Below are positions 47,010-58,014 of a stretch of 64,000 bases of DNA, piece by piece. The translations under genes and the position numbers were made by a program. Origin of the DNA: Polytrichum commune (taxonomy: Eukaryota > Streptophyta > Polytrichopsida > Polytrichales > Polytrichaceae); contig OX485808.1 in the NCBI GenBank assembly GCA_950295325.1, forward strand, positions 17,628,527 to 17,692,526. The letters are read 5' to 3'. Below the pieces are notes generated by a model. The model saw nothing but the letters and a program-made list of their open reading frames with translations. It did no database searches and was not told where the DNA came from. Each line of letters starts with the position of its first letter. Position 1 is the first letter of the stretch.

Positions 47010-50000
47010 ATGCACAGGTTGCAGCAGGATTGTAGAAGTTTGGGGCAGGGCGAAACATTTGCCAACAGATTCCTCCCTACTCTTTTGAAGGAAGCGAATG
47101 TCTCACGGAATGTGCAGATTTTTGGCTCAAGGTGTAGTGCAGTGAGGTTGAGATGTGTAGCATTTGAAGCTCCGAATCCGTGCTTCAAGCGCTCAGCTGC
47201 CCGGCCCTTGGTGCTCAAGCAACAGCAACAGAAGAGGACGACAAGAATCATGGCGCAGGAAAATGTCCATGGATTAGGAGACACTTTGAGGGAAGGATAT
47301 GAGCTGACAGACCACGTCGTGGTGGATGAGAATCACACCATTGAGGGGACCAACGATGTCATTGAGAAGCTTATAAGTGGATTCAAGACCTTCAAGGAGG
47401 GAGTGTTCAAGTATGTGCAAATTCATAACACAGTGATCGAAAATAAATGATTCATCATCCTGTTCTGCTGTATGATTATATGGTAACTGTTTCCTCAGAT
47501 TTTTTCTGGATATATACCATCCATCTGAGAAGATTGTTTGCCTGTGCTATTCTCTAAACTAACTTACAGTCTGGGCTGTTGATGGAGTTTGTCTTGGAAC
47601 AATGATCAATAGAAGTCGATTCATAATTTAGCCTTGATTAGGTTTGTGCCCAAAACAATTCAAATTGTCCAGGTTTTTTATTTTTATTTTTTATTTTTGA
47701 CATCTGGTAGCCTGAATATGGTTTTTTTTGGTTGTGATGAGCAGACAGAAGCCAGAGTTGTATGAGAAGCTTGCAGTGGGACAAGAGCCAAAGGTACATT
47801 ACTGATTATGATCTTCATATGTTTCCACTGTCTGGTTCATTATTTTTCCAAGTAAACTGTTTATTTAAGAAACTCTTGTTGTATATCTTTGAAGGAATAT
47901 GATGACACCGACCAGATAACCTTCAAGATAGATGCCTTACTCCTCTTAAAATTCAATTTATTGACAAGAACTTGCTGCAAGGCTTTTAGGACTTGATTTC
48001 ATTTTAATATGAATAAGAGAGTTATATGAGAAACTTGATGTTAGAGAAAAGCCAAAGGTACTACTGATCATCGTCTTGATTTCTTTCAACTATCTTCCTA
48101 ATGATCTTCTCAAGCACTTTTTGTTTGAAAAACCTTTGTCGCATATCTTTGAATGAAAACCTAAACACTTACCAAATAACCTTCAAAATAGATGCCTTAC
48201 TCCTCTTGAAAGCAATTTTGTCAAAGAGAACTTGCTGCAAGTCTTTTAGGGTAACCATTCACGCAGATTGAGATGGAAGTTGAATGATTTTCTCAATCAT
48301 GCACTTTCTTTTGATACTGAAAGCACTCCCATACATATGATGTTGGATCATTTTTCCTTTTTGTGCAGATGATGATGATCACATGTGCTGATTCACGTGT
48401 CTGTCCAACAATGCTCCATGGACTCGAGGCTGGTGAGGCGTTCATAGTCCGTAATGTTGCCAACTTGGTTCCACCCTGTGAAGGATCGGTATGTGTAATG
48501 AAGTTACTCTCATGCTATGTGTACTGCTAACGAACTGTAAAATGTCACGCTATGTATCATGCTATGGAAACTGTAAAGTATCTCAATTTGACTACATGTG
48601 GGCTGTGTAAAAAAAAATTCTTTTGCATCAGGACAGTTACTTCCTTTGTTTTCCTGGTTAAGCCTCCTTGAACAGAGCTGCTGGTTTAAATCCTTGGTGT
48701 AGTTTATCTTCCTATACCATAACAATTTCTTTAGTTCATTTAAAAAAAGAGGACAAATGGAGTTTATGAAGCAGCATAAGGCTTCCTTCTGAACACAGTA
48801 CTAGCTAAAATGCGCCAGTGTCACTGAGTATTTGTTTGTTTGTTTGTTTTTGAATAGTTTGAATGGCAATGATTTCTTTGAAGAGTAAGCTGAGGGTGAC
48901 TTGTGATGTGTACAATACCTACATTTTATATCTACATGTATATAGGCTTACCCATGTGGAGCAATTTCTTGCATCCTAGGAGCTGCTTGTGCTTCAGTAT
49001 ATAGTTCATTGAAGTTGGAGTTCTCTGTTACCTGTTTCAGCCATGCTTGGAGTATTTTTTCAAAGTTGATAGACATTTATTGTTTATGGCGGATTTTGCA
49101 GGGCAAGCATCATGGAACAAGTGCTGCCATAGAGTTTGCTGTTACTGTACTCAATGTAAGACTTCTACTAATAAGGAAATATTCAGTTTGATGCTTGAGT
49201 TATTTTAGAATGATTTTTCAAGTCTACAAGGTAATGAATTCTAAAACTTGTAGAATTGTGGAATTGCTTTCTCATTTCATAGGTACTGATATTTGTTACA
49301 GTGTGCTTCTTCCTCGGATATGAGATTCCTACCATGTGCTTGTATCCTTTTTGGCGACCAATGTTATGGAGAGGGTGTTACCTCATGTGAAATATTTTCT
49401 ACCTATGTAGCTTCTGAATCCTCCAGACTTGATTGCAGGTGGAAAGCATTATTGTGATGGGCCACAGTAGCTGTGGTGGCATCAGAGCCCTCATGTCCCG
49501 AGATGACTTCTCTGGGTACCATATCCAGACTTTTACTTCATTTATGGGGGTTTTTGTTAGATTTGCGCTACCTGGATTCCGCTAATTTGTTGCTTTTTTT
49601 CTTCTAAATGCTGTTCTAGAGTGTTTGGAACATTTGAAACTGAGGAATAACTTGTCGTGGGGATTAGATTTATTTTTGAGACGACGGATGGTAAAAGGAA
49701 AGTTCAAGTCTCTTCAAATGGTTGTTGGATGTCAACTGGTCCAAATATTAACTTCCAGAAGCCTCAAATGGTGCGTGGTCTTGGCAGTGACTTCATTGGA
49801 AGCTGGGTTAGAATTGGCATGCCGGCGAAGAAAAAGACTTTGTCTCTTCTAGGTCACAAGTCACTCAAGGAACAATGCAGCTTCTGTGAAAAGGTACCTC
49901 TGAACCATTATGTGTAGGTACCTGAAAAACAATATTTAGTGATTCTAAAACATTTGTTTACTACCTCTGGTGGGAAATTATACAGTACCTCAACAATGGT

Positions 50001-50342
50001 CAATGGACATTTGTATAGATTGCAACACCCCCCCCCCCCCCCCCCGCCAACCTCTAAGTATATTTCCCCTTCCAGCAATGAGGTTGTTATGTCAATTTGC
50101 AATACACTCAATGTTTAGGTATATTATCACCCTGGAATATTGGGGACTTACATTTCAACCTTTGTTTGTCACCTTGGCAGGAAGCAGTCAATGTATCGTT
50201 GGCTAATCTATTGACATTTCCATTCATTGAGGAACGAGTCCATGACGGGCGACTTCAAATTTACGGGATGCATTACGATTTTGTAGAAGGGAAGTTGACT
50301 AGTTGGCGGATTGTGCAGTCTCAAGTTCCAGTAAGTGTATGA
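47010..50342 (+). CDS. Beta-carbonic anhydrase, plastid-type, seven exons, 322 aa
   Basis: Interconverts CO2 and bicarbonate. Exons 47010-47410, 47745-47793, 48369-48488, 49102-49155, 49439-49515, 49788-49893 and 50181-50342. All introns are GT-AG and the total is 969 nt in frame. Residues 1 to ~75 are basic and Ser/Arg-rich, a likely plastid transit peptide. Zinc and active-site residues are present: 'TCADSR' (Cys156, Asp158, Arg160) and 'GHSSCGG' (His217, Cys220). '[15 protein letters not shown]', '[11 protein letters not shown]', '[16 protein letters not shown]' and 'GMHYDFVEG' are family signatures. Start: the first ATG of the open exon. The last exon runs to a stop at 50340-50342, but 'CCA|GTAAGTGT' at 50329-50337 is a good donor, so a further exon is possible. 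Intron 2 contains a duplicated exon 2. Confidence 0.92.
48018..48057 (+). other. Possible alternative or decayed duplicate of carbonic anhydrase exon 2
   Basis: The reading [13 protein letters not shown] followed by GT matches exon 2 ([13 protein letters not shown], 47745-47793). Using the AG at 48016-48017, the 40-nt segment has the same entry and exit phase as exon 2 and contains no stop. The duplication continues into the intron: 47755-47990 and 48019-48250 share 'ATAGATGCCTTACTCCTCTT' and 'GAACTTGCTGCAAG'. The acceptor has a poor pyrimidine tract, so use as a mutually exclusive exon is only a possibility. Confidence 0.6.
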
Positions 50343-50696
50343 ATGCCAGCCTAACAAAGGAGGGTCGAGTTTGAACAAGGGCAAAAGCCATTTCCCTAGA
50401 AGTTTCCCAACTATACCATACTGATGACTGCAAGAGCTCATCACCTTCATATGGAATAAGTAGTGTGCTACTAAGGTTATGATATCTTTGATGGTAGAAG
50501 CTCTCCTTTGCTTATCCATCTACCCCAAGAGTCATCTACATGTGGCATAACGTTGTATTTCAGTGCACAGATTTTGTGCAAAATAAATGAATTCTGTTGT
50601 TTGGACAGATTCTTGAGTTTCTCTAGAAATATTTACTGTTGTGTAATGAATGAGGATGGAGAATGTTTCTGCAAGTGGCAGCAGTTCTCTCGGTCT
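50343..50696 (+). other. 3' flank of the carbonic anhydrase gene
   Basis: Probable 3' untranslated or intronic sequence (see the donor-like GTAAGT at the end of exon 7). Frames at 50208-50519 (minus) and 50508-50855 are unassigned; the latter runs through the hairpin at 50697-50784. Confidence 0.4.
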
Positions 50697-50784
50697 TCTC
50701 TTCTAAGGAACTCTCCTCATAATAATGGCGAATTCGATATACACTCCAATGAACATTATTATGAGGAGAGTTCCTTAGAAGAGA
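50697..50784. repeat. Perfect 31-bp inverted repeat, 26-nt loop
   Basis: 50697-50727 (starting 'TCTCTTCTAAGGAACTCTCC') and 50754-50784 are exact reverse complements over 31 of 31 bases. The loop is 'GCGAATTCGATATACACTCC' plus 6 nt. It lies about 350 bp past the carbonic anhydrase stop and just before a family C half copy. Confidence 0.95.
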
Positions 50785-50794
50785 TTTGTTGTGC

Positions 50795-51030
50795 GAACAA
50801 ACACCATAAGACACATGTTAAAAAGAGATTAGACTACATCTTTAAATTTTATTAAATACTCCACTCAATGTGAACTGCAATTGGGAGGACCGATGTATAC
50901 AGTTCAGGATTTGAAAAATATGCACTCCCAATAATAGGGACCTCCAATTTTTGCTGCTGATTCATCATAAATTTGTAACACAATACATGAGAAGTTGGAG
51001 AACATGAAATGAACCGAACAACAATTTCTT
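50795..51030 (-). repeat. Repeat family C, half copy (truncated)
   Basis: Contains 'AACAAACACCATAAGACACA', 'AAGAGATTAGACTACATCTT', 'AATACTCCACTCAATGTGAA' and 'GAAGTTGGAGAACATGAAAT', matching the right arm of the element at 21336-21990 and the copy at 45545-45885. More diverged and shorter than those. Confidence 0.65.
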
Positions 51031-52072
51031 TCTTGATAGCCAGGGGTATCCTTCAAGAATGTCTTTGAACCAATGCAGTCTATGCATGTATACACTGATT
51101 TGGCGAGGCTGTATACTGGAAGGCCCAGAACTAACAAAATAGATTGTTTCTTGCACAATGGTGTGGGATTCTTTCCCCAATCAATGATTATCTGTCTTCA
51201 ATTGTTTTCCCATCTCTTCTGTTCCGATCACAGTTTTACACAAAAAAACATAGTTGAAACAGGATGCACCTTCTGATGATATCTCCCATTCATTTGGACT
51301 CACTGACATGTTCATGATGTTCGTCTCCAACCATGCGTTGAGTTTCCATTTCTTTTGGTATTTCCATTAACACAGGATTGAAAGGACGATGTGCCCCAAC
51401 GTGAATCCCAAGACGACAAAATTCACCTTGCACACAGAACGTGGAGATGAAGTTCACCTTCAAAGCATTTCAGGTTCCCACTTTTGAAAGCAATATGGAC
51501 ATTGTCTGGGTTTCGTCTGACATATGCTCAAAAGTGTGACAGGTTTAATATTTTTTTGTACTTGGCATGGAAGATCACAACCCTTAACATCCAAGCTACA
51601 CAATGCCAGGGTAACAAACTGGAGACATAAAATGGTTGACACACTAAATATTGAAGAAGCCCTTTGAAAACTGCACCTCCAATTTTATCTACACTGGTTG
51701 ACAAAAACTGTCTGCAGAAAATATGGTTAACAGAATTGTATAAATCAAAGTGTCGCCAAACCCAACTTCTGGAACTGTTTTATTAAATCAAGGATCTCAA
51801 CTATAGTTCGCCGCAAATGTAACAGAGGGTCAATCATCTTTCAAGACCCGGGGTAAGCGGAAGTGAAGCGAGTATTTTTCTACTTTCTCGTTGCTGTTGT
51901 TGTTGCTGTTGTTGACGTTTTCAGTGTCATTGTCAGTGTCATTGTTGTTGTTGCGGTTTCTTCTTCAATCAAGCGGTAATCTACAAATTTTTATAGGTCA
52001 AAGAATTCACGACATGCTAAATCCTAAACCCTAAACCCTACATTGCTACTACGAGCATGTCCGAAATCATCA
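51031..52072. other. Spacer between convergent genes
   Basis: Intergenic or untranslated sequence between the carbonic anhydrase (plus) and glucanase (minus) genes. It has a GTT/CTGTT-rich tract at about 51890-51955 and a telomere-like 'CCTAAACCCTAAACCCTAC' at 52024-52042, probably within the glucanase 3' region. No gene seen. Confidence 0.45.
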
Positions 52073-54917
52073 TCAAATCCTTAAGTTGAACAAGGTTCCG
52101 AAAACCGAAACGGAGAGCGGAAGCACACTAGGTTTACCGTTACAAAGATTTCCGCCATCCAAAGCGGTTCCACTTCCACTCGTTCCGCCGCCTGACCCAC
52201 CACCTCCCCCGGATCCCCCCGACCCACTTCCGCTGTAGGATTTGATGTCAAGCGGGTAGACGGCATTCCCATTCGGATACAAAACCCCCCAATTCCTCTC
52301 GGTCGTCGCCCCTGTCTTCTGATTCTCATTGAACAGGGCAAAGATGAAAGTGGGTATAAAAACCCCAGGTTTCCTCGGCGTACCCCTGGTCGGGGAGCCC
52401 AACACATACTTGACTAAATTGTTGTTGTAAGTTTGTGCATTGGAGATATTCGCCCCGAGTTCGTCCGAATCTCCCAACGTCGGCCACCCAGTCTCGCTTA
52501 TGGCCACCCTCACATTGCCATACCCGACGGCCGCCATAGCCGCGTACATGGCGTCCAATTGCGCGTCGAGCAAATTCGTGTACTGCAAACTGGTAGTGCT
52601 ATCCGTGTAGAAAACCGAGGAGTTTGTGAACAAGGCGTAATTCAACGGAATGTATTGGGAATTCGTCGACCACCCGAAGTAGGGGTAAACATTGATGAAA
52701 AGGTAGGAGCCCGTGGAATCGAGAAACTTGAGCAATGGGGTGATCACTTGAGTCGCGATGTCGGTCCGAAAAACGCCTTTCGAAGGAGGATAGGATAGAG
52801 AGAGGACGCTATACTCGACCGCGGTGGAGAGACGAATCGCCGTCAAATTGCGATTCGTGAGGCTTGTGTAGAGGTTTTGGATCGCGGGGACGAGTTGAAG
52901 CCAGACGGACGAGAGGCTGGAGTCGGCGAAAAGCTCGTTGCCGACCATGATGTAGGTGATGTTGGAGGAAGGGTAGTATGGGACGACGTTGGTGAGGATC
53001 CATTGGTCCGCTGCGTTTACGTCAACGGCGAGTGCGGAGATGGCGGTATTTGGCATCCCGATTATGAGCTCAAGACCCGACCCGGCGAACGCTTTTATCG
53101 TTGGCCCGTCGAAGTCGAAAATTCTAGCTCTGCCGAATCCTAAGTTCTGCATGAGCTTCACCGAGTCCGTTCCGCTGGGCAGGTTGTTCCCCAGCCGTCC
53201 ATAATTAATTCCTAATGTGTGTGCCTCTGCAAATCACATAAACAGAAAATTAGAAAGTAAGATTTTCTCTAGCAAAATTCAATCATGGAGGCAGCCGACA
53301 CAACATATTATCCTTTAGTTCAACGGGAGTTGGTTATCTTGCATACAAAACATTCCATGTTCGGTAAGTTTTGGGCATGCTTGGAGCCGGTGTGGAAGTT
53401 TGAACGAAGAATATTCTATAGTGGTTCAGAGTGGGCCAAACTCATTTTAGCACCTCTTGGCATGTCAAAAGAGTCTGGCCCCCAATGAACCATAATAAAA
53501 TGTTCTTCGTTCAAACCTCCACACCGGCTCCGAGCATGCCCAACAAACTCACCGAACATGGAAATTTTTGCATGCAAAACAACCAACTCCCGACCAAAAC
53601 TCCGGTTGAATTAAAGGATAACTCTGATGTAACCTAATGAAGATAGGCATTGCACCCACAAGCAAGAGGATCGAGGAGGAATTATACGAAATGTGCTGTG
53701 GGATTCACCGATCTCCACTAAGCAACACACACATCTTGACGAACAATTACGACAGCATCAATTTTGAGCTTTCAGTCCTGGAGGCAGGTTCACAGACCAG
53801 ACACAACGTCAACTTGGGAGATTTTGCACCCACGAGCAAGAAGAAATAAGAATGTGGTGTGCGAGAGTCACCGAAACTCTAAATAGCACGACTAGTTAAA
53901 GACAGTTCTTGACGCACATTACAACACAATAAAATTTTGGAATTCTCATTCCTGGAAGCCGATTCACAGACCAGACACAACATAACCTGGGAGATTTCGC
54001 ACCCACAAGCTAGACGATCGGAAATAGAAGAAGGGAAAAATGTAAATGTGAGGTTCACCAAACTCCACATAGCACATCTAGTTAGACAGATCTTGAAGCA
54101 CATTACGACACCATCAAATTTTCAATTTTCAATCCAATTTGACCCACTTGAAACAATCTTGAAATGCCGGCAGCACTTCACATAACCCCAACTTCAGACC
54201 GATGTGGGTCACAGGGGAAGCAAGATCCAGAAGAAACTACAAACTCCCAAGATCCACAAATCGGCTTAAAGACTCCCAACCACAAGTTTCAGCAAAATCC
54301 TATAACTTAGATCCTCAGTATCTCTGAGGAAGATACACACACACCAATGTGTCTCGGTGGAGTACTACCTCCAACACACGAACCCTACAAATTTACCAAC
54401 TCCAAGCTACAGAGAACTCCAAGGATAAGAACTCCCAGAGAGTCGTTGATCTTATATGTGCTACAATCAATACTACAATCTGATCATCAAGATGTCGACA
54501 TGCGAAACCTGAATCCCAGACACACGAATTTGACGACTTGACCTCTTCGCAATGACATTGCAAGACAATAAACATGTGACTTGAGCAATTCCATAACCTC
54601 AAAATAATCAATCTGATGTGCATTCACTACGAACCTCATCCGTAGCTCATTTCTCACCAATTTCGGAAGCATTGCGGGACAACATCACATACCCTTAACC
54701 CCAGGATGAGAATTTTGAGACTAATAATTCAGGTTATCCTCCGGAATTACATGATTTGCTGCAAATCAGAGGAAAGGAAAACGAAAAAGGGGGAGATTTG
54801 ATGTGTACCCGGAGCGTAGTCCGCAGTGGTTGGTGCAACCCATAAGAGATTGCAACACATAAGAGAGAATAAAACGCTAATCCAGCTCCATCGGACTACG
54901 GAGCACGCAAGAAGCAT
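52073..54917 (-). CDS. Secreted GH17 glucan endo-1,3-beta-glucosidase, 420 aa
   Basis: Hydrolyses beta-1,3-glucan (callose) in the apoplast or wall. Exon 1 is 54917-54809 and exon 2 is 53226-52073, with a GT-AG intron of 1582 bp. The join recreates ..APEAHTLGINYGRLGNN. Exon 1 encodes a hydrophobic signal peptide (MLLACSVVRWSWISVLFSLM...). The GH17 fold runs from about 38 to 340: 'GINYGR', 'VGNELF' (Glu134, acid/base), 'FINVYPYFGW', 'SETGWPT' (Glu281, nucleophile) and 'FALFNENQKTG'. A Gly/Ser-rich linker follows (about 365-390), but no X8/CBM43 domain. The short C-terminus is only weakly like a GPI signal, and a missed 3' exon is possible. An alternative ATG 63 codons upstream (55106) would add a charged extension that hides the signal peptide, so I prefer 54917. 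The intron holds a foldback MITE and a tandem triplication. Confidence 0.92.
53306..53635. mobile_element. Foldback MITE family E, copy in the glucanase intron
   Basis: Inverted arms of about 120 bp. The left arm has 'GGGAGTTGGTTATCTTGCAT', 'TTCCATGTTCGGTAAGTTT', 'GCATGCTTGGAGCCGGTGTG'; the right arm has 'CACACCGGCTCCGAGCATGC', 'CTCACCGAACATGGAA' and 'CAACCAACTCCCG'. The outermost ends 'TTATCCTTTAGTTCAAC' and 'TTGAATTAAAGGATAA' pair. The same family as 17058-17428. No transposase. Confidence 0.85.
53652..54135. repeat. Three tandem units of about 174 bp in the glucanase intron
   Basis: Units start at 53652, 53826 and 53999 with 'GCACCCACAAGCAAGA'-type sequence. Each then has 'TCACCGA..CTC', 'TAGCA', 'TCTTGA.G.ACATTAC' and (units 1-2) 'TTCACAGACCAGACACAAC'. 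Divergence between units is moderate. Open frames inside (53637-53849, 53879-54103 minus, 53937-54185) are repeat artefacts. Confidence 0.75.
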
Positions 54918-56512
54918 GGGCCTTCTTCTTCTTCGTTGTTCATTATCTTCATCATCTTCATCATCACAACTAGGTGTTGGTGGTGGTGGGTTGTTGACGT
55001 CGACGTTGTTGCAAGGAGGCCATCTCGCCAGAGGATCTTCCTTGTGGGCCATTATGATCTGCCCAGGCCCTGGCCTGGTAGCTCGCTTCTCCCTCCGCCA
55101 TTGCATGTTGATGCAAATGAGGATGGATGATTCCCCAACTCAGGATGGAAGATTCTTCCTCCAAATGGAAATCTCACAGATGGAAGCAAAACCTCCACAA
55201 ACACACACACACTCTCACACATACACACACTATCTCTCTTTCTATCAAGCTCAAGCTCAATTGGAGCTCCAGAAACGGTGGATAGTGATTCTAGCGATGG
55301 ATTCTTCATTCACAGCCAAAATGCACCGTTGAGCTTCCTGCGCTGCTGCCACAATCTTCTTGTACAGGGTAAGGATAGGGAAGCCGATTTTGAAGGGGCC
55401 CGGAAGCTCACAGCCCCTTTCTTGAATGATTCCAAGTTCCAACAACCAAAATGCAAACAAAAATGTCAAGCTCCCCTCCCCTCGGCCGACACCCCCAGAT
55501 GACCCTAAAATGTCAATCCTGGGCAGATTCTTGCGGGCGCAGATTCCTACGCACCAAAATGAGTCAATGCATTAATAAGTCTGCCGCCGCCCCTAAATAT
55601 CAATCATCCCAAACCTCACAACTCCCTCTGCTGGCTCGCCTCTGTGGGGGGACTCTCTTTTGGTGCATTTGGCTACCGTATTTACTTCGGTTGCATTAAC
55701 CCAAAACCTGCCAACAACCCAACCTCTCATCACACGCAAATGCCTTCTGTTCTGTCTGAATCCCAAATAGACTCTCTAACCAACTCTAAAACCTCTTGTC
55801 GACCGGCAGCCGTGGGAGCTCAAAAATTTGCTCCCAGCAGCCAGCATACATGCATCCACCGGTTCAACTAAACCCAGCTCACTGCACCGAAAACTCCAAA
55901 CTCCAAACACTCCACCCTAACCCACGCCCCCAAAAACCACAACAGCACCAGGGGACCGAATTTCGCGACCGCCGCAACGACGACCGCTTTCACCGGAACC
56001 ACAATCCTTATGTTGTTGTTTCTCCTTCCTCTTCTTCTCCCCCAACGACTTCCCCTGGCCCTGTGACCTTTCACCGCGTCACTCGATTATCTCCGTGCAC
56101 AGGGGGCCAAATCCAAAACTACAAACGGCAGACCCGCTCGGAAATGTGCGAGCCAGGCGAGAAAATGCACGCCGACCGCCGCGCGCTCCCTCGCTTGCTC
56201 GGCCGATCGATCTCGGCCGGTGTCGAAGGTAGGCGTGCACGTGCTGGCTTGGGCGCGCGGGCACGGGTGGCTTAAGTGTCCGCTGCTCACTCGCTCGCTC
56301 GCCGCAATCGGGCCAATCACAGGCCTCGGTAATCGGGCCTTAGTGGCTCGCTGGTTGGTTGGTTGGCCCCGGTCCCCGGGCAGACCCGTGACCGACGGTC
56401 GACCCACTAGCACGGTTATAGGACTCCATATTTTTACCTCCTGGACCCACCGCCTTTGTACCCATGAATCATGAGTAACATACCCCCCAGTCATCGCTCA
56501 TGCGTTCATTGG
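54918..56512. other. Region upstream of the glucanase gene, with a GC-rich patch
   Basis: Probable promoter and leader of the minus-strand glucanase nearest 54918. (CA)n/(TC)n simple sequence at 55199-55245. 56080-56430 is markedly GC-rich and rich in CpG, with overlapping open frames on both strands (55796-56275, 56087-56494 minus, 56220-56474). Their Arg/Ala/Pro-rich products look like composition artefacts and I cannot assign a gene. Confidence 0.45.
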
Positions 56513-56864
56513 CACTGGTCCTTGTGCTCGGTCGAAATTAAACAATGCATGGCTAAAAGGCCACAAACCCATCATGTGCCGAGACAACCACGGGTTTAGG
56601 GTAATGGGTGATGCTACATGAGCGGATTAACACATCCAAATGAGGAGCCTAAAGTCGGCATCTTTTGAATGTTTGAATCCCAATTCCTTTACACTGGTCC
56701 TTGTGCTCGGTCGAAATTAAACAATGCAAGGCTAAAGCCCACAAACTCGTCGTGTGCCGAGAGAACCACGGGTTTAGGGTAATGGGTGATGCTACATGAG
56801 AGGATTTAACATATGCAAATGAGGAGCCTAAAGTCGGCATCTTTTGAATGTTTGAATCCCAATA
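56513..56864. repeat. 179-bp tandem duplication
   Basis: 56513-56691 and 56692-56864 share 'CACTGGTCCTTGTGCTCGGT', 'CCACGGGTTTAGGGTAATGG', 'GATGCTACATGAG' and 'AGTCGGCATCTTTTGAATGT' with few differences. No coding capacity; the minus-strand frame at 56649-56867 is repeat sequence. Confidence 0.9.
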
Positions 56865-58014
56865 CAAACATACATTTTTAATTTATTTCTCGTACTTGAA
56901 TTTGTACTTGTACATTACAAACCATTTAAGGTTGCCAATGTCCACACGAAGAGGGCACACACATTGCCCTAAACCCATGGCTCTCGCGCATGATCATGGG
57001 TTGTGGGTTTTACATTGTTTATTAGAATGTGTACATGTACATTAGAAACCGATCAGTGTCGCTACTAACCATGTGAGGTGCACACAAATCGCTCTAAATT
57101 TGTGGTTTTCTTATACGATCGTGGGTTATGGGTTTGCACCCTTTAGTAGAATGTGTTTATTACAACATGTTTCTATTATCACCCATCTCCTCTTGAATTT
57201 CTAGCATCAACCATGTCTTTCACCGTCTTATCATATCATTATTCAAGTGGTGGACTCTGCTCAATTTTGCATCATGCTATGTCACAAAGTTTACTCAAAT
57301 TTAGTTTGAGTAAGGCGGATCATGGGCAAGATTCGGGAATAATGCGAGGGTATATGCGAGGTCCTACAAAAACAAGCTGAACCATTTGAATATTCTTATG
57401 ATTGGTATGGACAAGCTGACCCATCACATTGGTATGTACATGTGCTTCGGTTGAATAGAGTGTCTCAAACATTTAGACGATGGAGCCTCTTTTGGCATCG
57501 GCACATGGACGAGACAATGACATACCCATGTTGTAACTCATAATTGCGGGGGGGGCTCCACTTCAACAAGGCATGTTGCACATGATGTCAGCTACAAATG
57601 CATGGCAATTATGACATAATAAATGTAGTCATGACATTAGAAAATATGTGAGTTTTTAAATAGAATATGACCAGTAGAAACCTTTTGGGGAAACAAAAAC
57701 CCATGCGTTTCATATTTGCCATGCCATCTTACAAGTTGAAATTGTTGATGTGCCAATCATTGCATCTTTGGGCCCTCCTGGGCAAGTTCGCAATGCACCT
57801 TCCTAGAGGTTGTTAGCATCATGGGCAACCAATTAAGTGCAAGGATTCATTTGGATCATGTGCTCGGCCAAGCTCTTCATGATTGACCTCTAGATTAGTT
57901 AATTCTAAGATGTTAATTTTCTTATTGTTATGAAACCCATACACATGTAGAAAAAAATGTTGTAACTCCGCACGATAGGGTCACACACTTTGGCTTATGG
58001 TTTCTAGACTTAGG
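56865..58014. other. Gene-free spacer
   Basis: 56930-57130 contains two diverged versions of a short segment ('GAATGTGTACATGTACATTA' and 'AGAATGTGTTTATTACAACA' contexts, each after a 'TGGGTTGTGGGTTT'-like run). No gene recognised. Confidence 0.4.

Noticed and set aside
49625-49787. Coding extension upstream of carbonic anhydrase exon 6
   Set aside because: The exon 6 frame meets a stop a little upstream, and the AG at 49786-49787 gives the phase that restores the family sequence across the exon 5 junction.
54809-55106. Longer glucanase N-terminus starting at 55106
   Set aside because: It would add 63 charged, Asp/Glu- and Arg-rich residues before an obvious signal peptide, which would block secretion; the ATG at 54917 fits GH17 proteins better.
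55796-56494. Protein-coding genes in the GC-rich patch
   Set aside because: Open frames on both strands at once, Arg/Ala/Pro bias and no domain: expected from high GC rather than from selection.
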